From the NCBI RefSeq assembly GCF_003369915.1, contig NC_046674.1, forward strand, positions 9,176,001 to 9,240,000: a stretch of 64,000 nucleotides of DNA. Reading direction: 5' to 3'. Shown here piece by piece: positions 14,276 through 25,058 of this stretch. The notes under the pieces are model-generated. The model had not been told where the DNA came from and searched no databases. It saw nothing but the letters and a program-made list of their open reading frames with translations. Position 1 is the stretch's first letter; each line of letters begins with the position of its first letter. The stretch is from Drosophila miranda. Lineage: Eukaryota > Arthropoda > Insecta > Diptera > Drosophilidae. A program made the translations under genes and the position numbers.

Positions 14276-15469
14276 ATCTGCAAGGGTATCTACAGTTTCA
14301 TTTAGTCATCCTGTGTTGTGTCTGTTTTTTAATGTTTTTTTTTATTATTTTTTTTAACAAGATCAACAAACTGACTTCCCCTTCCCGATCGGTAGAGGAG
14401 ATGGGGTAGGGGTGGGGGTGGCTGCGGCTGCGGCCGGCCAGGAGGTTCGAATCGTTCGAATGCCTTTTGTTTACACTGTACTTTCAGTCCAATTAAAGGA
14501 ATGTGTTCCAAGTCTTTCGGCATGGCTTTTGGCCTTTGTTGTTTCCTCTTTCCTCTTTCGCAGAGTCAGAAATGAAAAGCGAAAACGACAGACAGACAGA
14601 GAGCGAGCGAAAAGCGAAAACTATACGCAACATGTTGAACATCGACAGTTTGACATTTGGACACCCTGCCCTCGTCGCCCCCTTGCGTCCCCGCCACCGC
14701 CCGACAAGTTCAACTGCGACTGCGACTGCGACTTCAAATGCGAAAACTCATTTCAATAACAAATGCAACGGTCCAAAAAAGGAATACGAGTACGGGAAAA
14801 AAACTTCAACAACGGGACGGCCACAATTTGTTGACTAGTCCAGTCTTTTGCTAATTGCTTTGCAGCTGCAAGGGGGCGTCCGGTGGCGGGGCCACGCCCA
14901 CGCATGCCTCATGGCCCATAGCTCATAGAGAGCCTGACCACCCGCCAGACAAAAGGCATAAGCCCAGTTACCGTTAGCTGCGTAATTTATGCAAATGACT
15001 TTGGCTAATTAGAAAAGCCAAGAAAAAATGAAAAACCGGAAAGCAATGTCTAAATCATTTGCCTCGAGCACTCCGCGTGCGCACCCCCCGGAGTCCCCCT
15101 TCTGTTTCTATTTGAGAATCGCCATAATATTTGCAGGAAGATTATGATATGCGCAAAGGCACGATCGTATAGGGCTAAATCGTGCCCTAGACTGTAAATT
15201 TCGATTGTACACTTGGGCACTGTGCACTTGCCACATGGGATGTGTCAAAATGTGCACAGAAATATTTAAGCGACTACGAAAATGTCGCAGTTGTTTCATA
15301 AGCTAATGACAACAAAGACATTTTTCGATTGAAATATGCACATTCATTGTGTGTTTCAATTGTTTGCTTTTGTCACATAATAAAACGCATATTTATGCAA
15401 AGTTTTGATATGATTCGAAGATAATATTGGTGAGACTTTTGGGAAATTAATTAATATTAAAACAGATAA

Positions 15470-15745
15470 ACCCAGAGAAAACAAATACCCCGAGATTCGC
15501 ACAGACATTTTGTCATTAATCTGAAATTATTTTATGTATATATATTTATATTGTTATCATTATTTTCAAGATTAAATATATTTTCCAAAAAAATTTAAAC
15601 AAATTTTATTTTTTTATGTTTAAAATTTAGGTTAAATATGCGTCTGTTTAATCCATTTTTAATGTTTAAATCAAAGTGAATTCTATTCAATTTCACTAAA
15701 AACCGAATATTTAATTTAAATATGGATGTGCTCCGATTTCCTCAA
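15470..15745. repeat. AT-rich MITE-like repeat copy
   Basis: It begins with CCCAGAGAAAACAAATACCC and ends with AAAACCGAATATTTAATTTA, the same left-end and right-interior words seen in the copies at 9.6 and 12.3 kb. The interior is non-coding AT-rich sequence. Confidence 0.35.
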
Positions 15746-16854
15746 ACAATCCTTAATTTTGTGGGGTATTTTTTGTTACATTTTTATCAACTTCGAAATG
15801 AAATTACAACTTGACTAAGGAGATTATTAATCATGTAGGTATCGCGATAAAAAGAAAGTTGAAACTTGGTTTGATTGCATTCAATGCATCAGGAAATTCA
15901 GGAGAACCGACACCACTTAGTTTTATTGAATTGAAACATATTTAAAATTGTAATTATGATATGGCATTCAAATGAGTTGTGAGAACATTGATAGGTGCTT
16001 TAAGATCAGATTACGTGGACACGTATGCACACACCCCTTTGACATTTGCAGGAAAATTGAATAATTAGAGTCAAGACCCATTAACCGATAGATGTTTAAT
16101 GTTTAATGGAGTCAGAGCCGGCCAGCGTAGACGGCAGCGACACTTAATGCAAATTAAAGCCATAAGCACTCTTGTAACTCCAATGCCCAGAGCTCGCTCT
16201 GCAACAGCCCCCCACCCCCCACCACCCTCCAACAACAGCAACAACAGCAACAAGAAATGCGATTTTGAGCAAGATTAATGTACTAGGAAATGTCGCGCGC
16301 TGCCTGACACACATTCAATTCATACATAAATAATTGCAATTAATTAAAAATATTTGCATTCGACTTACACAAAACGAACACAAAATCCCACTGACTGCCG
16401 CGGAGAAAGATTTCCCCTCTGCTATTGTGCGATAATCGTGGTCAGATTTTATGCGATGCGGCACTTAAGGATGCCCCGCACACAGATACGGATACAGATA
16501 ATAAATCAAAAACAAAAAAAAATAAGCAACCAATTATGTCAAATTTGCAATCACAAACCATAAATCGATTTGAGTTTTCGCGCTGACATTAACCAGATAC
16601 GCGGCACACGGCTTTTTGTTTAAAACAAAACAAAAATATATTGAAAAATTGCGAATTGAATGGGGGGATCGCTCTTAAGTGATATTTATAAACATTTATT
16701 GAGGATTACAGCTCCTCCCCGTCTGCAGATTCTGAATATGATTCTGAATCTGTGTTAGCTGCTTCCGTATACCGTATGCGAACAACAAAATTTCGTGCGA
16801 TATTTGATATATTCGAAATCTTCTTTGGGCGCGGCGGAGCGAAGCACGAACACA

Positions 16855-16890
16855 AAACCGATCGCTTAGAAGTTCCGAGACGAACTGAAC
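16855..16890 (-). promoter_or_regulatory. Candidate Inr + DPE promoter for the minus-strand secreted gene
   Basis: On the minus strand there is a perfect fly initiator TTCAGTT with the start A at 16886. At +28 to +32 (16859-16855) stands GGTTT, four of five matches to the downstream promoter element. The surrounding 200 bases have a GC-rich, CGG/CGA-repetitive character like many fly leaders. The secreted gene needs a leader exon to the right of 9157, so this is a reasonable but unproven candidate; matches this short also arise by chance. Confidence 0.25.
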
Positions 16891-19416
16891 GATTCGAAAC
16901 AGCCGAAACCGAAAGTCCAGTTAACGATAGCCGCCCGGCCCCGGCTATCCATCGGGCACCAAGATCTCAGAGCAGCTCGGCTCGGCTCGGCTCGGATCGC
17001 CTCGGATCGGATCGGCTCGCTTACAAATTTGGACGGGGACACGACTGATGTGTGGAACTGGTCGGGCGGGGGACGACCGATGATGTTTGAGTGCGTTACA
17101 GCTGTTTTGTTTATACGTCGCTCGCGCCCCCACCCACCCACTCAGGGAGCTGCAACAACTCCACTTTTAGGTGTAGAGATGTGTCCGTGCAGGCAAAGGA
17201 AAGTACGAAAACCAAAGGATCACATTTTGTAGTAAAAGATGGGCTTCTACTGATTATAGTTTTCGGGTTTTCGGGTTTTTGGGCTTCCATTTGGGAACAT
17301 TCATTCATATCCCATTCACAGATATCGCTGCTCCAGTCTTTCGTGAATTCATTCGGAAATGTTTGTATTTCTTTGAAAAATGCTGGTTTTTCTTGACCTC
17401 TGCCCATCTCTAATTTCGGAGTTTGCGGTTTATGCTTTTTATGGTCTGCTGTCGGCTGTCTGGTGTCTGCTGCTGCTGCTGCCGTTTTCTGTTGCCTCTT
17501 CTTCGTTTTTAGATGGTGGCAAGTTGTGAAGTTAAATATTTACCCGTTGCGGCCGGGGCAGCAGTCGCTACGGCGGCATCCAGTTTAGTGCATGGCCCGC
17601 TGATCTTTCACAGAAAGAACTTGTTTGTGGCCCTTCTGTCCATATTCGGTGCCTGCCGTGGCTGCCTGAATCTGTCGCTGTCGTCATAAAAGCGCTACTA
17701 CCACAGCCACAGGCAGAGCCACAACCATAGCCAGAGCCACAGCCAGTCAATGCTATGTACTACGACTACTCGTATTAGGAATAGCTACAGCTACCCACTG
17801 GAAAGGTACGGAATGTGCCGGTCCGGTCGCATTGGACATGTCAAAAGGATTTGCGCCTGCGCGCACTGAAGCATCCCATCGCATCCCAGAAACTGGTTGC
17901 CTGGCTTCTTGCCCATTGCCTCTGGCCATAAATCGCATAATGTGCCAGGCTTTGACAGTTCGCTTAGTCCCTCTTTTACGTGTGTGTGTTTCTTATGTTT
18001 CCCTCTTTATACGCATATCACAATTTATTGGGCTATTAGTTGCCACTTGAGTGGGGACGGGAACACCCACGCGTCAGTGTCGCATCTCCAAATCGAATTC
18101 AAATAAAGCATACAAAAGCTGATAACAAAGCAACACAGTTCCACCTCCTCCCAACGCCGCCAATTAACTGATAACAATTCATTAGCATTTCATTTCGTGT
18201 GGGTTACTCATCCTCATCATCACCATCATCATCTCCAGATGCAGCCTAGCATCGTTTCATTGGGTGTTTAGGTAATTTGACAGCCGTTTGATGGGCCCCC
18301 AAACTGTATCTTCTTTAATGGATCCTCAGGTGGGTGCTGGCATGAACGAAATTTAATTTTTCGAGGCAACAGATCAGATCGGATCAGCGTGAGATTTTGG
18401 ATGAGATACTATTAGATGAGAGTTAAGAGAGGCTTTAGAGAACTTCCCTAAACAGCAAAGATTTCGTTGGAGAACACGACTCAGTTCTTGGCGGCCGTGT
18501 GTCAGCATATTTCTGCTTTGGTTCTGGCCTAAAAGATCGTAATTTTCAGGGCGCCCTGTCATGCCTTGCATCTGGGGTTTGGCCTGGGCTTCGATTTGGA
18601 TTCGATTGGATTGGATTGGGTTGGGCTGGTCAACAATCGTGCGCACGCGCGCGCTGCCTCAATTTGGGGCAATATGCAATGTCACTTCGGGCAGGGGGCT
18701 GAGGAAGGGGAAAGGGGGCGGGTGGCAAAGTAAGGAATTCGACCAAGAGACATGGCCATAAATCCGAAGCGAATGTGTCAAGCGCCAGGCAAATTTTCCC
18801 AACAAATTTGTGGAAATGTTCTTTTGACACTGTCAGGCAGTGGGGGCATTGGGGGTGTGGGGGGCAGTGACGGGGTCCCGTACCCATAATTTATATGATC
18901 ACGCTTTTCCCCAGACGGACAACGTTGACGGAAGCGCACGAATTGCCATTGCAAATTGCAACAAAACGTAGACAAATCGCAAAAATCGCAAAACAAAGGC
19001 GAAAATTACAACTAGAAATAGCCAAATGATGCGCCAATCGATCGTAGACCGTAGATCATAGATCGTAGATCGCGTAACCTTGGAGCCGTATTAAGCGCAT
19101 CTCGGGGTAAAGCGATGCCACTTCCAGGTTGTTAAGGATAAGCAGCAACACCTGAGATGTGAGACTGAGGCTGAGACTGAGGCTGAGGCTGGTGCTGCTG
19201 TCGTGCCTAGAATTCCACGAAAACACATAGTAGGCTTTCCGTCAACATTCGAAACATTCGGAACATAATTATGAAAATTTAGCACTGCATTCTAGATACA
19301 AAACCTGAATTCGAAACACACACACACACCCGGCACATTTGTTGTGAGGCAAAATTGATTCCGTATTAAGAAAGATAGCCAAAAGTCAGACTACCCGACC
19401 CAGCCCCGACCCGATC
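16891..19416. other. Intergenic region
   Basis: No coding exon supported. The stretch includes a CTCGG-rich block (16980-17030), a TGC/GCC-rich stretch near 17465-17500, and a G-rich block near 18690-18890. Nothing that looks like an RNA gene was seen. Confidence 0.5.
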
Positions 19417-19913
19417 ATGTTTCCATTCTCGCTCAGGAGTCTCGATCACCTGAAGGTTGACCTGGAGCAGAAGGAACAGGCGGTCATGCCCACGTGGCCG
19501 CAATTGAATGAAACATTTGTGGGGTGAGTAAAATAACGCTTTGGCGTTACAGATACACAGATGCTAAATGGCATCCGCTTTTGGCAGCATCCTCGGCTGG
19601 AGTTGGCTCATCTACATGGTGTCCGCCCTGATGGTCCTCATTTGCGGATACTTCGCTTACTGCGAACGCCGGCGCCAGATGGAGTCGACGCGACGTCTCC
19701 GCGGGCTACAGCGAGCCCTTGCGAGGTATACCTTATATGCCCTACAATACATAGATATCCTCCAATCAAAGTCCTATCGTATATATTGCTAGGCCCCCTC
19801 TGAAGCGTCGACCGAATGCCGCCTATCGGGATCATCAGATATATCGGCACATCATATTGAGCTTGGCCAAGTACATGAAGAATCCGGATGGCGTGCTTCC
19901 GTTCATTGAGTAA
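19417..19913 (+). CDS. Small single-pass membrane protein, three exons
   Basis: Three short exons join in frame: 19417-19523, 19588-19725 and 19793-19913, separated by 64- and 67-base introns with donors GTGAGT and GTATAC and acceptors TTGGCAG and TTGCTAG. Both junctions split a codon after two bases, and each unspliced reading terminates quickly. The predicted protein has 121 residues. Residues 1-35 are soluble with charged residues and an N-glycosylation sequon (NET). Residues about 36-62 form one hydrophobic segment (ILGWSWLIYMVSALMVLICG) followed by an Arg-rich juxtamembrane stretch (CERRRQMESTRRLRG). The C-terminal tail (HQIYRHIILSLAKYMKN) is basic and amphipathic and ends at TAA. By the positive-inside rule the tail is probably cytosolic. 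I do not recognise the family. The exon chain is strong, but expression is unverified. Confidence 0.7.
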
Positions 19914-20279
19914 CTGGAGGCTTGAGCTTTGTCAATGGTATCCGATCGGGGACAGCAGGTGGGATGCCTTCAGGTTAGGTGGCTTGTAATTCGAAGGGAA
20001 ATTAACAAAAACTTTTGGGAAATTAATTGCGAAATATACAGTACAGTGGAATTTAAAGCGATTTTAAGCGCGGCTCGTGCATGCGCACTGCGGCGGCAGG
20101 CAGCCCAAAAATATGCAGTGCTATTTTTACCTGTCACAAATATAAACAAATGCCAGCCATGTGCGTTGGGCGGGAGCTTTCACGAAAGAGCTTCGGGCGC
20201 TGAAAGTAGGCGAAAGCTTGCGCGCTCTGCTTTTTCCTGTTGCGTGTTGTTGCAGGCAAGCGGCCTTCCAGCTAGACGC

Positions 20280-20490
20280 TGGGGCTCTCTCTCGCTCTCT
20301 GCTGCTCGCTCTCTCTCGCTCTGGTGGAAGCGTTCTCTGGTGCTGGCTCTCTGGGCGTGGAGCAGCAGTGGCCCCAGTCGCCAGTCAGACAGTGAGCGCG
20401 TCGCATCTTCGCACGCATCGAACGGAACGGAACGGCAGCAGCAGCAGCGGCAGCAGCACTAGCAGCAGCGCGGGCGCGTTCAGTGGTTGT
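20280..20490 (+). promoter_or_regulatory. GAGA-rich candidate promoter of the GPCR gene
   Basis: A dense CTCTCTCTCGCTCTCTG run (20287-20335), matching GAGA-factor sites, is followed by GTCAGACAGTGAGC near 20385 (an initiator-like context) and by CGCATCGAACGG near 20413, which matches 10 of 12 positions of the MTE consensus, although the spacing is not ideal. Downstream comes a long A/CA-rich leader-like stretch that ends at a strong donor at 21619. This suggests the start of a plus-strand transcript, most simply that of the GPCR coded at 30365. The exact start site is not determined. Confidence 0.35.
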
Positions 20491-21618
20491 TGTTGTTGGA
20501 AACGGTCACACAGACACAGGCTCAGTAACACACACACACACACACACACACATACACCCATAATCACCGAAACACATAGACACAATCACAGAGCGACTCA
20601 AGCGGCCAGCAAACAAAATTTTCTGTTTCTGTTCCTGGCCAAAAACAGAAAAGTTTTTTCCCTTTTTTTTTGGTTAACAATAAGTGGCAGAAATAACATT
20701 TCCTGCAGAGAAGTCCCATAAATGATCTATGCAAAAAACGAAGAGGAAACGAATTCAATTAAAGTGTGGAAAATGATGGGTCGAGCCAGAGACTAATTGA
20801 AAAATCAAGGCACACACCTGCGCACATGTCTGTGAGAAGAGTGCTGCTGTGTGTCGTTGTGGGTGGGCTTGTGCCTTTTTTTTTGCATGTGTATGTGTGT
20901 TGAAGGCTAAAGCTGAAGCAGCAGCAGCAGCAGCAGGAGCAGGAGCGGCCAGGCCGAAAGAAGAGCCAACAAGTAAAGGCCCGAAAGAAGTCAGGCTGCC
21001 AGGCTAATGACAACATTGAAAAATTGTCAGTTCAGTGAGAGCACGTGTATGGAAAGTGGGCGGGAAAGCCAGGGAAAAGTGAAAGTAAAAACCAAAGGAA
21101 ACACTCGAATGTTTGGAGTACACTCAATGTTTTGGGGCATAAATTGTTGCCTTCTTTGTGCCGTATACAGTATCTTATCTTAAGTACTCTTTAGACAGTA
21201 TAATTTATCAATAATTTAGCTTGAATTAGTATATATTTTTTGATCGATGGATGGATGTACATATGACCCCAAAGCCAGCTTAGTGGTCGGCAAAACTTCT
21301 TTTAGATACTTAACACCTGACCACCTGACCGCCGGATTCACATCTATCTAGATATTTTATAGTTCTTAACTGTTGTTGCAGCCAAATGAAAGACGGGTAA
21401 ACCACAGTGATAAAGACAAAGTGTTCAAGACAAAAAAATGTTATAAATAATCATAGATATACATACATACTACAACAAACAACAACAAAAAAAAAAAACC
21501 AAAACAAAAACCAAAAAATCAGTAAATAATTCAAACAAATGGGAAAACTGAAAAACGCTGAATGGAAAAATCAGAGCAATTTTTGGGCCTTAACCACAGA
21601 GAAGATGTCCAGTCAAAG
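20491..21618 (+). other. Putative 5' non-coding exon of the GPCR gene
   Basis: The stretch follows the GAGA-rich block, is rich in CA and A tracts and poor in long open frames, and ends in a consensus donor (TCAAAG then GTAAGC at 21619). The matching strong acceptor is TTTTGTCCTTTCAG ending at 28952. The link to the GPCR is inferred from strand, order and the absence of another plus-strand gene between them. Confidence 0.3.
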
Positions 21619-22942
21619 GTAAGCATAAGCCAGAAATTTATCCAAAATTTTGGGACTAACTTTTCCTAGGGTTTGGGAAGCTTTTCAAAGTGCAGAAAAT
21701 TGCTTCCAAGGGATAGGGGAATTTTCGGTAAATGAAGAACTCCATTGAGGGTAGCATTATAGCATCCTACAATCAAGCTTTGACTCAAACTCCAGCCGTA
21801 CCCTACCTCAACACAAAAGAGAGAGACGAAGAAAGCAGGAAGAGAAGCACCGAAAGGAAGAAGACAATAGAACGGAAGAAGCGTCCAAGAAAGAGCCAAG
21901 CAAAACATAAGCAACCCCGAAAAGAGAGAATCACAAGAAGTGGGGGTCTTGTCCCGACCCGTCCCTCTCCTCTCCACTTCTCTCTCTCCTTTCCTTTCCA
22001 CTCTTCTCTGTTGGCCCCTCTGCCTGCTGATTCGGAGATACCGAAAATAGGCAGAGCCCAAAAAAGAAAAAGAGGAAAATGCGAATTTTGCTGGAAAAGC
22101 TCAATGCAAAGAATGATTCCGGGAGGCGGGAGGCGGGAGGCAGGGGATTAGCCCAAAGCCAAAGACTTTGCGCAAATACGGAAAAGCTCGGGGCTGAGCG
22201 CATCATTTCCCAAGCAAATTTCGTTTGCTGAAAATTTCAATTTATTCAGGGAGCCCCCGACAGGATTTACAGGGATATCATACCCTATGGACAGGCACTC
22301 AGACTATGATTGTATAAGGACATATCGCATCGCCTCGCATCGCATCCCTGGACCACACGTCACACTTTTGCTCACTGATGTTCTTTTTTTTTTTGGTTTT
22401 TTTTTTTATTGACTTTGACATTTTATGGGCAATTTGTCTTTTGCTCTGTCATAAAATTGCGCGCCAAAGGAGCGCTGTGTCCTTATCCTTATCGCCGAAG
22501 GACCAGGACACGGACACAGACCGGGGCCAGGCCGCTGCCGCCAAGTTGTTTATTCTGTCGTAAATTTTGCCTTCAAGGACGCGTCGACAAGCCCCGACCC
22601 AAACCCAAACCCAAGACCTCCCTCCTGCCAAGAGACCATTTTATCGATCACACAATGGGAAATTTCACACGTTACATATTCTCTGTGGTGGTCTGTGCCA
22701 GTCTGTGGCAGTTGGGGAGTAGTCAAATCCAGTTGGGGCTTTCCCCGTTTCCCCACCCGCACCGCACCGCACCATATTTAATTACGTGTAGCGCACAGTC
22801 TTCAAGGTCTGCTGTTTGCATAATTCAAGGGCCTGCTTCAGTCCGTTCTTTTTCCGCTCTCTGATCAACTGAGAACCATCCACCCGTTCCGTTCCGAGTG
22901 GCTTTTGTTCTTGCAACCTTAACTGAATAATGCAATTGACGC

Positions 22943-22991
22943 TGCTTCTGCTGGTGCTTCTGCTGGTGCTTCTGCTGGTGCTTCTGCTGGT
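22943..22991. repeat. 12-bp tandem repeat (GCTTCTGCTGGT)
   Basis: Four near-perfect copies of the 12-mer GCTTCTGCTGGT are present in tandem. It lies within non-coding DNA. Confidence 0.85.
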
Positions 22992-24982
22992 CTGTGTGGG
23001 TGCTGACACAGTTGCCATTTTTCACACATGACCGGGCAACACGACTGTGGCATGCCTCTCCCTCTCAAGCCCTCCCCTCCCCATGTCCAGTGAACGAGCA
23101 CAAAATTTCATAGCATACTTCAAGGCTGCCGCTTGTCGGAGTCTAATTTACATGCGAAATGACGCTCCTCCTCCCTCTCCCTACCCTTCTTCTTCTGCTT
23201 CTGCTACTGCTTCCTCTGTGGCCGGCTGCCCCTCCGTTTTGTGGCAGCTGCAGCCAGTTACAGTTATGAGCTGGGACGTGTAATTGTTTTCCATCCTTTC
23301 GTTCGTTGTTTCTTTTCTGCTCTCCCTTTTCCAGCTGCTTCTTTGTGTTTCGCTTCACGTATTCAATTAGCTCGATACAAAACGAAGAATACAAACAAAA
23401 AACAGCAGCACGCGGCTGCACCTGCCACTCTACACACTTTGGTATTCAGGGGGGTGTTAGGGGGCTGGACGCTCCCTGCTGGACATTTGCATTCGTCCTT
23501 GGACAAGCGACGCACACCACCTACGACACGGTGCTCGAATTCGTTCCCTAATTCGATTTTAAATAATTAAGGCGGCGGAATTCGGTACACTTGAGATATT
23601 CCCACATTTCCTCAGATACTAAGATACTTGTGTGTATATTCCACCATGATTTATGGCCGCAACGTGTCCGCCTTTCTGCCCCCGCTGTGGCTCTGTGGCG
23701 CTGTGGCGTTGTGGCGTTTATTTTGCACGAAAGAACGATTTTGGAAAGTGAGAGTGAAAATGGTCGGTGCCGTTGGCGGCTTTCGTTTAACAACACAAAA
23801 AACAAGGCTAAAACAGATGAGACAAACAAATGTGCGGTGCTAAAATTAAACATCTCGGAATACTCTTGTTGCAACAACAGCAGCAGCAACAACAAAAACA
23901 ATAACAACAACATTTATATAGGCATCTAAATATATAGATTGAGGGAGGGGCAATCGAGCAACAGAGATACCCTAAAAAGAGAAAAGCCAAAGCTTTGCGG
24001 CAAATCAATTTAGATTCAGATACGAATGAGTTTATTGGAAGAGAACTTAACAAGAGAATTCAGCATTCATTTGAGGGCTTACCCCGGGGCATAGATTATT
24101 TGTGGGGCACCCTCTGTTATATCACATCCTCAAGCATTCAATTCATATACCCCGAATTTCTTACTCTTTTTGTGGTGATGGGTATCCGAACGGCAGAATC
24201 TATCCAAACGTAAAGAAAACATTTTAGCCAAAACAACAACAAAAACTAAACTAATAATTGTCGCTGCGGCCAAGAAAAACAAAACAAGTCGATGGCCGGC
24301 CTAAATGGACACACCCACTCTCCAGACCACCCACCAATTCCACTTCCAGGAGAGTTGTGCCCCGTCCTTCACGGCACACAAATCGCAACATTCTTGCCTA
24401 TCCTCTGGCCCTGCCCATTGCCTAATTAGTTGTGGCCTCTGGCCGCCTTGATTTATACTATATTTATGAGGGGCGTGGCCAGGGGCTAGTGGCAACTAAT
24501 TGCTGCCGATGGAGAGGGTTAGGCCGAAGGGAACTGCTCGTATGCTCGTACACTTCGTCCTTTCGGATACATTTCCCCTGCCAGATACAATACACAGATA
24601 CTCTCGTGTATTGCTAACTGCTGTGCACTTTGCAGCTGCAACGAGCAAATTGGTTGAATGTCAAACTGTGCTGGCATCCATCCGACGAGCCCCACCCTGC
24701 CCGGGCCCTTGCCACAGTCCTGGCCAGAGTTGGCAGCTCTTGCAGCGTCAGCTGCCACATTGAGCCAATCAATTGCAAATGAAATACAAGTAACAAGGCG
24801 AGGGCAGTGTGTGTGTGCAACTGCAACCAGCCAGGAGGCGCCCTATCCTTAGCCCGCCATTTGCTTGATCCATTCCCCTCTTCTTGCTTATCAATCAGAC
24901 ACCGAATAGCACCAACAAATAAACAAGTTGCCAGCATTCACAATAAAAGAGGAACAGAACGGAACGGAACAGAACACAACAG

Positions 24983-25058
24983 TACGGGTACGAGTACGGG
25001 TACGGGTACGAGTACGAGTACGAGTACGGGTACGAGTACGAGTACGGGTACGGGTATG
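24983..25058. repeat. TACGAG/TACGGG hexanucleotide repeat
   Basis: About twelve head-to-tail hexamers alternate between TACGAG and TACGGG. The run is non-coding; the apparent Ser/Thr/Gly protein repeat is its trivial translation. Shorter runs of the same words occur near 7614-7640 and elsewhere in the window. Confidence 0.85.

Larger units (their letters stand above)
9157..16854. other. Non-coding region, probably 5' intron of the minus-strand secreted gene
   Basis: No supported coding exon. The stretch contains several AT-rich repeat copies (separate entries), a CTCCTGCCC-type repeat near 9843-9906, a poly-A run near 10284-10310, GAT/ATC and GT microsatellites near 11525-11570 and 11695-11722, and otherwise unremarkable intergenic or intronic DNA. 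An acceptor at 9157-9166 on the minus strand shows that a leader exon lies somewhere to the right, so I read most of this stretch as intron. Confidence 0.5.

Noticed and set aside
20161-20721. Open frame of 186 codons over the GAGA/CAG-rich block
   Set aside because: The composition follows the simple repeats (CTCTCT, CAG, CA), and the context is better explained as promoter and leader.
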